Positions 37,040 to 49,074 are shown, counted from the first letter of the stretch. The stretch is DNA of 64,000 nucleotides from Sphagnum compactum (GCA_965153455.1 OZ234496.1:12330304-12394303); one strand, 5' to 3'. Notes: generated by a model not told the origin, from the sequence alone. Program-made: numbers and translations.

Positions 37040-37645
37040 TAATTTGATGAAGTTAAATTATTACTTATGTAATTATTTAACAGTTAAATTTGATGGTTTA
37101 TTTATTAATATATTTTCATAGCTTAATTATGATTTGGTCATAATGTTTGACTTTCACATGATAATTTTATGTGAAAGTCATGTGAAAAGTTTTTGACACA
37201 TTAAGGTGCATTGATTCACACATGATAATTTATGTGAAAAATCATGTGAAAAATTTTCGACAAATTAAGGTGCATTGACTCGCACATGATAATTTATGTG
37301 AATTTTTTTTGTCACTTATTATGTATGTGAAATCACATGATTCCCCATGTGATATGCAGACTTTAGATGTTTAGTTTATTTTTGGTTAATATATAATGAG
37401 TGTTTATGACTTTTGAAAATATATTCATTTGATAAAAATAAGTTGTTGTATGAATGTAAAACTTCATGAAGTATAATTGCGAAAAGAATTAATATTTTAA
37501 TTTAAATTTTTTTTGGTATAGTTTATGTGAAATCTATGGTAAGAAAATGGTGTGTCATACTAGTTATACATAGACAATAAAAAGATGAGAAAACATTTAT
37601 GCAAATAAAAACATAAATTTTCATAACTATGTAATAAACATACAT
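37040..37645 (+). repeat. Dispersed repeat copy 1, uninterrupted (empty Helitron site)
   Basis: An inverted copy exists as two separated parts, 40988-41059 and 49969-50455. The uninterrupted junction is between 37577 and 37578. Internally, ACATGATAATTTATGTGAAA-type palindromic subrepeats of about 62 bp occur three times at 37155-37310. No coding. Confidence 0.8.
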
Positions 37646-37678
37646 AATTTATGTCTTAAATTGACTTATGATTTACAT

Positions 37679-37775
37679 CTTCACCTGTTGCGCAAATGGT
37701 AATGGACCACCAATAAAAAAAACAATCCTCACCTGTTGCACAAATGGTAATGGACCACCAATAAAAAAAACAATC
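37679..37775. repeat. 48-bp tandem duplication
   Basis: TCACCTGTTGC(G/A)CAAATGG followed by TAATGGACCACCAATAAA occurs twice in direct succession with only one or two differences. Confidence 0.9.
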
Positions 37776-38454
37776 GTGTCCTTTTACTGGCCCTGTTGGA
37801 GGTCTTTGTATCTTAGGCATAGTGAGAGATCAAAACCAAGTTTCACACTATTTGAAGCTTGTACTTCATTCAAAAGAATAGGATAATGGCAGCCCTAAAG
37901 GCTCTTTCATGTTTTGAGGTCCAATTATTAGCGCAAGAGGTTGGACTAGAAAGCATAAAAGAACCTTTCTAGGACTGCCAAATGAATGGGCAATCTTTTT
38001 CATTCATCTGGCAATGAAAAAATCAGAACAGGAGCCTTACACATCTTAAGAATTCTTCCTCTGGCAAACATTTTGCCTGACAGGGGACCTCCAAATACAA
38101 AGGAAAAAAATTGCCAGTTCTTTATGTGTGTCCCACTATCCAGGCCATTTTAGCCCAGGTGGAGATGGGTTAAGATGTGCATCTTAACCGACTAAGTAGT
38201 ACAAAGAAATCCATTACAAGTGGATGCTGAAGTCAGGCACTCCGATGTTGACAATGCACAAAAGAGTATTTTTGTTCTCCTAAGTGGAAAACGATTGTGT
38301 TCGTTAGTCAACACCCATGATTTCTGCAACACCAAAATCAGCTGCATCGTCGCCTCCTTTCATGCGCCATCGACGCAGCTGACAAGGCATGTGAGAAAAA
38401 CATCGCAGTCGGGGATATTAATTAACTGATTCAATGATGATTGACACTTGTGCA

Positions 38455-38798
38455 CGCGAGACGCTAAATACACCCCCCATGGAGCTCTGTCCTGCGCCTG
38501 TTTTTCTTGTCTTCTTGCACATGTTTTTGGGCACAGCACGGTTCTGCATAAAACCACACAGCATGATTCTACATGTTTTTTTTATTCTGCGAAAGAACCT
38601 ATGAATGTTTTATTAATTTTAAGAACAATTTTATGTTTTGCAGCAGCTCACTGGTTTGGATAATTGAACTTCCCAGGCATAAAACATGGAACATGCCACG
38701 AGCATAATTGAACATGCCACGGTTCTCCGCAGGGCTGCACTGTCAGGCCTAGAAAGGGCGGCGGACGGTGCTCAACGGGGCGTATTTAGCGTCTCGCG
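38455..38798. mobile_element. MITE, family M1 (terminal inverted repeat CGCGAGACGCTAAATAC)
   Basis: Seventeen-base perfect terminal inverted repeats bound a 344-bp non-coding element. A second copy, in inverted orientation, is at 52960-53392 and shares the interior (TTTTTCTTGTCTTCTTGCAC, TTCTGCATAAAA, GCAGCAGCTCAC). The target-site duplication is not clear, so the superfamily is not assigned. Confidence 0.75.
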
Positions 38799-39747
38799 AG
38801 ACGCTGAAGCGGCTATCGAGATTTGTCGACACGTCCTGACAACGTGCTGTGACGTGTTCGTCACCGCTTACAGTTCCCGCTTACGTCATGTGTCCTCGAT
38901 GGCTTGAGGTGATCTAGGGCCGGTCTTCTTGTCCTTTTCCTAAATTGGAAGCTTTGGAGACAAAAGGTACTTCCCTCTGATCAACACACGTATGATTTGA
39001 AGGCAGAGTCCCCACTTGAGTAGTTGGATTTCTTCATTGTTTGCGTACACAGCATGTACCAGCTTGAACAGATCTTAATTAATCGGTTGTAAAGGCATGG
39101 AGTTTTCCTTCTGCAATTTCCATCTGTGACAAAATTGTGGATCAAATGGTGGATTTGTTCAAAGGCTTTCTTCAGGGTTACAGCTAGTCTGCAACCAGGG
39201 GGCAGCTTTGTCAGCATACGGCAGTACTTGAGTGGGCCTTGGCTTCATTTTGTTCTTTTCCGATTTCAAGGCCAATCTTATATCCACTTCTTATATCGCT
39301 TCTTGAGTTTCTGGCGCTTCCATTCCTGGTTTTTGTAGGCGAAGTCAAGAATCAATCTTGAAGTCAATCGAGACGCTTTGCAAGAGTTGAGGGGCAATTG
39401 TAGAAAGTTGGACTAGGTGTAAACTTGGTTACAGCCAGAGCTGTGGCGAGAGCTCAAGAATCGTTCGCCAAAGTTGGGAAAGAGGCCGGAATTAGGAAGC
39501 TCCTATTGTACAATTGAATCGGAAAGAGTCAAGAATATCTTGAAATTTTGAACGCTTGAATTAGAATCTCTAGGGTCAAGTTGATTAATCCAACTTTGTT
39601 CGACAAGAGCTAAAATTTCCCTATTTCTTCATCAGTCCCAGTGAGAGAAGCCGAGAAGAATTGTTGAAAACTTCGATTTCTGTCTGAAGATCAAGATAGC
39701 AGATTAGCGGTTCAAAGAAACAAACCAGATTATATAATTCAGGGATC

Positions 39748-40101
39748 ATGTTTCCAGTGGTTGTCGTGGTAGTGAGTGTAATAGTGTTCGAAGCGGCCAC
39801 TGTGCTGGCCACATTGAGCATCTGCGCCGACCGAAGAGAATCTCACCACAAGAGAAAACATCACAAAGCAGAGGGTGGAAAGAGGGGCCATGATGGTGGA
39901 AATGGAAACTACGGCTGGGGTTCTGGCGGAGGAAATCATGGTGGAGGACATCATTGGGGCGGACATCATGGAGGAGGAGGACATCATTGGGGTGGTGGAC
40001 ATCATGGAGGAGGACATCATGGAGGTGGAGGAGGAGGGGGAGGAGGAGGAGGAGGGTGTGGCGGTGGCGGAGGAGGATGTGGCGGTGGGGGAGGATCTTG
40101 A
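39748..40101 (+). CDS. Small membrane-anchored Gly/His-rich protein, 117 aa
   Basis: Residues 1-27 are hydrophobic (MFPVVVVVVSVIVFEAATVL), a signal-peptide or anchor-like segment, followed by a basic stretch with His and Lys (RRESHHKRKHHK). The C-terminal two thirds is Gly/His-rich: repeats of GGHHWGG and GGGHH from about residue 58, then a poly-Gly tail with two Cys. Gly/His repeats resemble plant antimicrobial peptides of the shepherin type and metal-binding sequences, but this is analogy only. It shares the SVxVFEAAT segment with the gene at 35405, making the two a dispersed paralogous pair 4.3 kb apart in the same orientation. The ORF is intact; the repeated GGA/GGTGGACATCAT codons make length variation likely. 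Intron-free. Expression and secretion are untested. Confidence 0.6.
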   Translation: MFPVVVVVVSVIVFEAATVLATLSICADRRESHHKRKHHKAEGGKRGHDGGNGNYGWGSGGGNHGGGHHWGGHHGGGGHHWGGGHHGGGHHGGGGGGGGGGGGCGGGGGGCGGGGGS

Positions 40102-41059
40102 TGTTTTGTACTAATGCTCGAAGATTATTGCGTCGATACTGGACACGGCAACGTGCAATGCAAAGTGCTAGTGTAGATTTAGAGCACGCACTCGAGAGGG
40201 TAGGCTTGAGGGGAGTTTAGGTCTTGTGGAGAGTCAATAATGATCCAAACCAAAATTTACGACACTCAAATAGACCTTCAAGCAGATTGGGTAAACTTTT
40301 TGGGAATTCTTGAGGAAGTTTCAAGAATTTCAAACAGCTTCTATAATATGAATAAATACATTATTTATTCAGTACATCTTATTGTCAGCAAAATTGAAAC
40401 TCTTTTTTCTCAGCATTCTTCTTGTATTTGAAATTCAATTTGAGTGGTCATTAGGATCTTAGAGGATTCCATTTTATGGACATGGATTGTATTTATTGAC
40501 AAGATGTGACAAGAAACCATATCATATTGAATTTGGTGATGTCCTATGTTATAAGAACTATCATTTGACTAGTTCCAGTCTAGAACTAATTTGCTTTTTT
40601 GTTTTCAAATTCAATCTCCAACATTTGAAAGCCGCGGAAATAAACTTGATCATTATATGGCCAACTTGTACTATGGAAAATTCCTATTTTCTAGGTTCAT
40701 TAAGGTTGGAGTCTAAGTTAGCGTTTCACTATTTACAACCATGTGTTTTTGGTAAAAAGTATGAATATTTGGTCATTTAGGATTAGAATTAAACACTTTC
40801 TACCAAATCCAAAATTTAAAGAATTAATTGGCAAATGAAAAACAAATTTCGTAAAACTAATAGCCTTTTTACAACATAGAGAGCCCTCATTTACTGCATT
40901 TCTCAAGTAGCAAAATGTGGACATTGGAATTGTGAAATTCAATCTTGATTTTGTGTGAGTGTAATTCACAAGTGGGTTTAGGATTGAAACTATGTATGTT
41001 TATTATATAACTACGAAAATCTATGTTCTTGTTTGCATAAATGTTTGCTCACCTTTTTA
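40102..41059. other. Intergenic DNA ending at the Helitron insertion point
   Basis: No gene recognised. 40988-41059 is the left part of repeat copy 2, broken by the Helitron block after the A at 41059. Confidence 0.45.
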
Positions 41060-41793
41060 TCTATATCTACTTATATAATATTTTAGGTGTCTATCTGTCC
41101 GGTCGTCGTTGGTCCTCCTTTCCATCCATCCGTCCTGTCGTCCATCCCGTCATTCATTCGTCCCTCCATCCATCCAAGGCAAAGAGAGGGGGGGGAGGGC
41201 GCGGGCCCTTTTTAAATTGCAAAACTCCACTGTTTCAGGGAATTGCCCATTCTGCCCTATTTATAGCACAATAGGTATCCATCCTGTTATGAAGGGGTAT
41301 TGGCCCATAATAAAAATTTCAGGCAGGCATTGAGGAAGGCTCGGTATGCAATCAGTGCAGCCAATTTTTTCCTTTTTTGGGTTTTGGGGAAAGGGGGAAA
41401 GGGAATTTTTTTTTCTTTTTTCTATTGGAGGTGGGGGTCCCGTCATCCATCCATGGAATGAAGGAGACAATCATGTGGCAATTTATCTCATAGTAAGGAG
41501 GTAGTTGCCAGGAGGGACCGACCCCAGGTCGTCCCTAGTAGTGTTGTTTTTTATTTTATTTTTCTAAGATTTTTTGTTTGTAGCCACAGTGGGGGATCTT
41601 CCATAGAAAAATGTGGCGACCTTCCTCAAGAAGATTGTGCCAAAACTGGCTATAAATCCGGATATGAAGTAAACAACTATAATCATGCTTCTATATCTTT
41701 GACTACACACTCAAAACCAACCAAATATATTTGATAATTTTGTCTTTTTTGCTCCCCCCCCCCCCCCCCGCCCCCCCAACTCACTTTTGGGGG
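41060..41793 (+). mobile_element. HelN copy b, 3' terminus missing
   Basis: It has the Helitron 5' end and body matching 49227-49950, but after CTCACTTTTGGGGG it runs into TAAGGGGGTTAGGG instead of ACTTCACAGTGTCCG; the hairpin and CTAG are lost. The GGGGGTAAGGGGGTT at the junction also occurs in the 5' subterminal repeats of H4. Confidence 0.75.
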
Positions 41794-43908
41794 TAAGGGG
41801 GTTAGGGTTAGGACTGGACGTCGTGAAGCTTTTTTCATCACCCGTCCATCCATCCATCCATCACATCTGTCAAGAAGATGATGAGGCGGTTATAGAGAAT
41901 CAGAGAAGATGGGTGGCGGGGGGAGGGGAAGAGGCCATCTAGCTAGGTTTTGGGGTTTGCTGGCAAGCAGGTTGCCGGTCGGATGTGTGAGAGCAGGTGT
42001 TGTGGTGGTGGTGGGAGAGAGAGAGAGGGAACAAGGGAGGAGGAAGAAGAAATATGGGTGAATTTGGGAAAAAAATGAAGAACTAATCTTGGATGTGAGA
42101 AACACTGGTGTTGCACGGCCACATACTTGACATGGGTGGAACTGCTCTGACATCACGACTAATGCCTTCTTCCCACTTCACACGAAATGCAACAGAAACT
42201 CAGGATGCCCATGAAAGGCGTTCAAGCTTTCTGTAAAAATGGCAAAGTTTTGCCATAAATATCTTCTTTCTTATATAATCTATAGGAAAGAAAAGCTGAA
42301 GGGATGGTGTGAGGAAGGCAATGAATGGCCTACTGCTGATGCAGTCACTCTCAACGCTGACCTATCTGCATGTCCTGAGGGTAAAAGGCTCCAATTCTAG
42401 ATCTATTCAAACACTTCCGGATCTGTTGTCTTTGCTTTTGCTTATCATGCTTGACTTACCTTTCCACTTTTGCATCTACCTATTATATGAAGTCTGGCTG
42501 TAATATGGACTAGAATTTCGGTTCATTTCAGTGGATGGGTATGTATTGAAATTCTGTCATTTATATGGTTGCTGTTAGATGGAACACCAGAGGCAAGAAT
42601 GCAGATGCGTGAAAGAATTGGGATCTATGTTGCCATTGTTGATTTGTAGCAATTGAAACAAGAGGAGTTTCTATTCATAAGCAAGGTTCAAGGAGCCAAG
42701 TTTAGGGTTTAGGGTTTTGGGGGCTTAACAGGAGCTCAATTGTGGTGGCTTTCCAAATGTTGTATTCCTGAACCTGTGAGGTAGACACAGCCGAATGTAG
42801 TTGAATCTGATTTTGTGTGCTGATGTAAATACTCAGGTTCACATGGACCATCTGACATTGGTTGTTGTTTCTCTTTCTAATTGTAAACCCTGTCTTGATG
42901 CAGAAGAGATTTGCATGTATTATCATATGATTAGCAAACAAGTCAACCAACAGTTTAGCTCTCCTATACGGGAAAATTTTTACAACTCTGATATGGTACT
43001 TTGTTGTATATTTTGCACCCAAATTCACCTTCTTTTCTCTTTTGGGTCTTTTACATTGGGGATGGTTTGGAAATTGTGTATACAATTTGGATTCTTTTCC
43101 CAAGTATCTCTCTCAAAACTGAGGCCTAGAAGACCTGCCTTATGCAGATGATGCCATATGTTTTTCTCTCAAAGCTGAGGCTGCTACTGAGATTGAAAGA
43201 CATTCAACCATATCTGAACTCAAAGCATGAATGTTGGAGAATATAATTTGCTTTTTCTTGGCTTAAGTAATCCTAAGAATCAATCAGAAGTAGATGAAAA
43301 TTTGTATTTGAACTAATGTTCTGTATCTGGATCAGATTGCTGCTTTGCTCTCTAGAGAGCTGATACTGGACTAGCTAAAGAGGTTGTAAGGATCGACAAC
43401 TGTAATGCCCACCACACCCTCATCAGATGGATCCTCAAGGAAGCTCCCACATGCAAATGATGTCATGGATAATGAATTAGGCAGCTCCTCTAACTCGGTA
43501 AAAAAGTCTTCATCCTTGACAGAAGAGCCAGATAAAGATTCTAGCATAAGATGATCATGCGACTTTACATAGGACTACACTATTGCAATCTGCTGTAGTT
43601 TTCCCAAAGAAACCACATTGATGAGAGGGGTTTCATGCAGCTCTTGGGAAGAAGATTCGCCCAGGAACTTTTTTGGAAAGTTTCAAACATTTACAAAAAG
43701 CATACAGTTTTAATATTTGATTCTACCCTCTTTGACTTCCAACTATGATTTGTAGAGTGCAAGTAAAAACAGCATAAACAATTACTTCATTATCACAAGC
43801 AATTGAGTAGGTGACAAGAACAACCATTATGAAGACACGGGGCAGCTGCCACCACTTGCAATTGCAGTCTCTGTTTGTGACCATCTTGGCCTTTGGCGTT
43901 CCAGGTGA
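41794..43908. other. Captured or flanking DNA carried inside the composite Helitron
   Basis: A possible exon at 42285-42379 (acceptor TATAATCTATAG, then KEKLKGWCEEGNEWPTADAV and ADLSACPE, then GTAAAA) and a minus-strand open stretch at 43676-43404 (FLGESSSQELHE, one TAG, then KDEDFFTELEELPNSLSM) look like host gene pieces; I recognise neither. Telo-box-like TTTAGGGTTTAGGG is at 42702. The last 35 bases before H4 (43871-43905) copy the H4 helicase coding sequence. Confidence 0.45.
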
Positions 43909-43935
43909 TCTATAATATTTTAGGTGTGTGTTTGT

Positions 43936-44034
43936 CTGGTCGTCTTCCGTGGGGGTAAGGGGGTTCGACTGGTCGTCCTCCGTGGGGGTAAGGGGGTTCG
44001 ACTGGTCGTCCTCCGTGGGGGTAAGGGGTTTCGA
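43936..44034. repeat. 33-bp tandem repeat, three copies, Helitron 5' subterminal
   Basis: CTGGTCGTC(T/C)TCCGTGGGGG followed by TAAGGGGGTTCGA occurs three times at 43936, 43969 and 44002. Such subterminal repeats may bind the Rep protein; that is inference. Confidence 0.85.
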
Positions 44035-44135
44035 ATTAACCGCCCTTCATAAACGCGTTCCCTTGGTTACTTTTCCCACAGAATGGACCTCTTCACCTAT
44101 CCCCCCCCCTCAACACAACAACCTTCATTAAACTA

Positions 44136-47100
44136 ATGAATGAAGAGGAAGAGGAGGCCCCTTTGGAGGACCCGCGTGTCCGCCGGAAGCGTCTTGCCCG
44201 GGAGAGGCATGCTGCTCGATCTGAGGAGCAGCGTGCGGTAGATGCCAGCCGACGAGCAGCTCAGAGAGGTGCGCGCAACGATGCGCAAATTACGGCGGAT
44301 GCCAGCCGACGGGTAGCTCAGATAGCTGCACGCAGCGATGCGTAGATTACGGCGGATGCCAGCCGACGGGTAGCTCAGAGAGCTGCGCGCAGCGATGCGC
44401 AGATTGCGACGGATGCCAGCCGGCGGGCAACTCAAAGATCTGTGCCCAGCCATGCGTAGATTGCTTTGGAAAATGCTGCGCATGCTAACGCTCGGACGCT
44501 TTTGTATCCTGATAGGCAATAAGAAACACATAATGCGGATCGTTAGGTTCACTAGGGCCAGCGAGAGCAACTGCCGGAAGAGCGTCGCCAAAAAATTCGA
44601 AACGCTGATCGTCAAACACGTAGTGCCCAACGTAAACTTGATCGCGTAAACCAAGGTGGGAACCAAGTGATCCCTTTGGCGCGCCGTGAATTTGACGGCA
44701 GCCATCGTGGTCTTCGCCACACTTTAGGTGAAATGACCACTGTGTGTGGCAAGTGCAACACCTTGCACTTTTTGGAGGAACTTGCCACATCAAATTCGCG
44801 CGTTAATCCACAGTTTACACTATGCTACGCGCAAGGTAAAGTGACACTGCCCCCGTTGACACCCCCCCAGAGCCACTCAGGTGGCTCCTTATAAGTAATG
44901 AAGCAGATGCGAAAGACTTTCATCAACACATCCGCTCTTACAACAGTGCGTTAGCCTTCACGTTTGTGGGGCCAACCTCGATACCAGTGTTGCCCAACTT
45001 GGTAATTATACCTACCGTCTTCGCGGTGAGCTTTGCCATAGGATGGGGAGTCTACTTCCTCAACCTGGCGAAGTGCGAAAATTCGCCCAGCTATACATTA
45101 GTGATCCGCATGCCGAGCTTGATGGCCGGATGGGCAATTTTGGCGGCTTAAATAGGGACACCATGCAGTCGTTGCAAACAATGTTGCATGCATGCAACCC
45201 CTACGCCAGCATCTTCCAAACGGCCGCAGAACGGCTCCAAGATGGGGCTATTGAACTAACTCTTCATTTGGTGAACGATCGCCACACTGATTTACGACGT
45301 TACAATGCGCCAACTGTTGACGAAGTTGGTGCATTGATGGTTGGGGGCGATGTGGATGAAGCAGATGCACGCGACATTATCGTGCGTTCGACTAATGGCT
45401 ATTTTCAGCGCGTCTTTCCCTTGCACAGTGCATACATGCCACTGCACTACGTCCTTCTCTTCCAAGATGGACGCAACGGATGGCATGACGGCATCCCATT
45501 GAATGGATTTCAATGGGATGGCTCTAGGTTCATCCAGGATGACGAGAACGCCGTAGGTGGTAAACGGGGTTCCGTGCGTGTCACCATGCTTCAGTTTTAC
45601 GCATACATCCTGCAGCATCGCATCAACGAGGAATGGATTCTACGAGCCGGAAGGCTTTTGTAGCAATTCATTGTTGACGCGTATGCATGTACTGAACAGA
45701 ACCGCTTGAAGTTTATTTGCGAGAACCAGCGACAGCTGCGTTGCGACCTGTACAATGGTCTTCAAGATGCACTGAATGCTGGCTACGTTCTCGGGAACGA
45801 CGTTGGGGAGAAGATGATTCTCCCGTCGTCATTCCAGGGCGGTGAGCGCGCCATGGGCCAATTGTACCAGGATGCCATGGCCAGGGTCCGCAAATTTGGT
45901 AAGCTAGACCTTTTTGTCACGTTTACTTGTAATCCGAAATGGAAAGAGGTTACAGATGCGCTTCTTCCGCAGCAAACTACCAAGGATCGCCCTGAGTTAG
46001 TAACTCGCGTTTTCAATTTGAAACTTGACGCCCTTTTGAAGGACATCAAAGATGGTGTTTTTGGCAATGTGATTGCTAAAATTTGGGTCATTGAGTTTCA
46101 AAAGAGAGGCTTGCCCCACGCGCACATTTTGCTCATTTTAGATGAAGCGTCAAAATTGCGCACTGCTGAGGACTATGATTCAATGGTATCGGCCGAGATT
46201 CCGGACCCGATACACCATCCTAAGGCACACGAGACGGTCACTTCGTGCATGGTGCATGGGCCATGTGGTCCAAATTTTCTCAACGCACAACGCATGGAGC
46301 AGGGAAAGTGTAAGAAAAGGTACCCACGTTTTTTTAGCGAAGAAACACGTTGTGATGTTGACGGGTACCCTGAGTACCGGCGTCGTCAAACCCGCATTTT
46401 TGTAGATCGAAAGACGCAGCGCATGGTGGATAACCAGTGGATTATCCCGTACAATCTTCACCTAGCAACCAAGTACCACGTGCACATTAACGTGGAGATA
46501 TGTTCGTCCATATCTGCCGTCAAGTACCTGTACAAGCATGTGTACAAGGGACCTGACCGTGCTACTGCTGTTATCGAAAGGCAGGCAGATACGCCTGGCC
46601 AAGTGAACAACACACAGGCGGTCGTTGCCAATGGTGAATGGCAAAACCGCGATGAAATTAAAGCATACCTTGAAGGACGCTACGTCTCTACTTTCGAGGC
46701 ATCGTGGCGTTTTTCTCCTTTAGAATGCATGATGGGACACCATCTATCACACGCTTTGTTGTGCATGAGCCTGGAATGTATACGGTCGTGTATAATGATA
46801 ATGCCAGTATTTTTGAAACTGTTAATAGCGAGCAAAACCAGAAAACAACGCTCACTGAATACTTCCAAGCCAATATTGATTACCCCTTGGCCAGAGAAGT
46901 CACATACATGGAATTTCCCTCTGTGTTTACATGGACCAATGGGACAAAAAAATGGACCATCCGGCAGAGAGGGTGTTGTGTCGGGCGCCTTTATTTCGTC
47001 AGTCCTTCTGCTGGCGAACGTTATTTCTTGCGTACATTGTTAACGAAGGTCAAAGGTGCTATTTCTTTTGAAGCTCTTCGCATAGTTAACGGTGTTATCC

Positions 47101-48861
47101 ATGACACATTCAAATCAGCGTGCATTGCGCTTGGTTTGTATGATTCGGATGACAAATGGAATGCCTGCTTGGAAGAAGCAATTGGCATGCAAACAGGTGC
47201 GCAGTTACGGTTTCTGTTTGTGACCATCTTGGCCTTTGGCGTTCCAAGTGAGCCGCGCATGCTCTGGGACAAGTACCAGGAGCACATTTGCGATGATTAC
47301 AAGGCAATATTGCAACGTCGCGGTATAGTGGAACTGTCCATTGAGCAAATTGAGAGTTCGGCATTGCATTCCTTACAGGATGCGCTTGCCAAATTTAGCA
47401 AAACTCTCGAGGATTTTGGCCTTCCTACCCCCTCTATTGCCTTTGATCGGTTAGAAACCAATCGCTTACTTGAGCTGGAGCGCGACTACAATGTCGAGGT
47501 CTTGCAAGCCGAGGTGGCTATGGCCAGTGAGAGCCTCAATGATGGGCAACGTGCAGCCTACAATGGCGTAATCGATGCATATGCTGGCCATCATGCTAAA
47601 GTCATCTTTATCGATGGCCCTGGTGGAACGGGTAAGACCTACACTGAAAACTTGATTTTGAACACTATGCGTTCGCATGGTGATATTGCACTTGCTGTCG
47701 CCTCTTCAGGCATTGCCGCACTTCTGTTTTCAAGAGGGCGAACGGCCCATTCGTACCTAAAGATCCCGATCGCGCTTGACTGTACATCCTTTTGCTATAT
47801 TCGGAAGCAGGATGATTTAGTGGCGCTAATCTATCAAACGAAGCTCATCCTTTGGGATGAAGCTCCTATGACTAATAAGTTCGCTTTTGAAGCGGTGGAT
47901 CGAAGTCTACGTGACCTTATAGACAGGAATGTGCCTTTTGGCGGCATTGTTTTTGTCATGTTAGGGGACTTTCGCCAGGTCCTTCCGGTCATCCCCCGGG
48001 GATCCCGTGCAGACATTGTTTCTGCATCAATCAAAAATTCCTACCTATGGGAATTTGTTGAGGTATTCCGTCTTTCGAAAAATATGCGGGCCGGTGATGC
48101 CGTTGTGTTCACTCCGATCTTGAGAATCGCACTTTTGCAGACTGGCTTCTTTGTCTTGGCAACAATGAGCTGGAAACCATTGATGAGAACTACATCAAGT
48201 GTCCAGACATGATGGTACTCCCTCCTGCGGACACACGAGCCATGGCTGTGGCCATTTACCCTCGACTACACGAGGGCCAGGCCACAAACAAGTATTTGCG
48301 TGAGCGCGCAATTTTGGCTCCTCGCAATAAGGAGGTTTCGCTAATAAACACGATGGTTTTAAGCTACCTTCCAGGCATGCAGGTCGACTCTTTAGTGCGG
48401 ATTCCGCAAAGGACACGGAAGTGGTGAACATATATCCTTCCGAGTTCCTCAACACTTTGGAAGTCAGTGGCATGCCTTCACACAAGTTGTCGTTCAAGAT
48501 TGGCGCACTAGTGATGCTGCTACGTAATCTCGACCCATCGGTTGGGCTGTGCAATGGGACGTGCCTAATTATTCGACGCTTCACAATGCGAGTTGTTGAG
48601 GCTGAGATCATCACAGGCAAAGGGGTTGGTAATGTGGCCTTTATCCTGCGCATTAAGTTCATTTCCGATAACAGCGGTTTGCCATTTACATTTGCAAGGA
48701 AGCAATTTCCTTTGCGGCTGGCTTATGCCATGACTATTAACAAGTTTCAAGGGCAAACCCTCTCTCATGTTGGCCTTCATCTCGCAGATGACGTTTTTTC
48801 GCATGGCCAACTTTACGTTGCCTTTTCACGCGCCAAGGCACTAGCGAACGTCAAAGTTTAG
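44136..48861 (+). pseudogene. Helitron Rep-helicase (RepHel) gene, inactivated
   Basis: The frame from ATG 44136 gives a basic N-terminus with four DASRR repeats, then a zinc-finger-like VCGKCNTLHF region and the Helitron-like N domain. Rep core: FVTFTCNPKW, the HUH motif in RGLPHAHILL (about 46110) and the two-tyrosine motif VKYLYKHVYKGPDR (about 46520). Helicase (Pif1-type): Walker A DGPGGTGKT at about 47612, Walker B LILWDEAPM, LGDFRQVLPVIPRGSR, RLSKNMR, and AMTINKFQGQTL...HGQLYVAFSRA near the end. The intact enzyme nicks and unwinds the element for rolling-circle transposition. Damage: TAG or TAA at 44343, 44457, 44520, 44544, 44553 and 45661, each at a position where CAG or CAA is expected; a C-tract frameshift near 44866; frameshifts near 46710, 48110 and 48393. 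It cannot make a full protein now. Confidence 0.92.
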
Positions 48862-49074
48862 CTGCCAGACACTATGCATGGCCGGATTGGCCTTATGCGC
48901 AATGTTGTGTACAAAGAAGCCCTCCTTTGAGGCTTCATGCATCTCCTAAATGGCTCCGTGAGAAGCTACATTCATGACGTGCAGCTTTTTAAAATAGAAT
49001 GTTTCTTCGAAATAAATACGGTTTAAAGAAACCAAGGGACTTCACAGTGTCCGAAAGTCACGGGTACTCGTTAG

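Larger units (their letters stand above)
43909..49074 (+). mobile_element. RepHel Helitron H4 (formerly autonomous)
   Basis: Starts TCTATAATATTTTAGGTGTG after A43908; ends with the hairpin GTGTCCG-AAAGTCA-CGGGTAC and TCGTTAG (a C-to-T variant of CTAG). It encodes one Rep-helicase gene, now broken. The 3' subterminal sequence matches that of H1, indicating the same family. No AP-endonuclease or RPA gene was found. Confidence 0.8.

Noticed and set aside
38686-38907. 73-codon ORF
   Set aside because: It spans the right terminus of MITE M1 into unrelated DNA.
44133-44720. 195-codon minus-strand ORF
   Set aside because: Shadow of the repetitive Rep N-terminus on the other strand.
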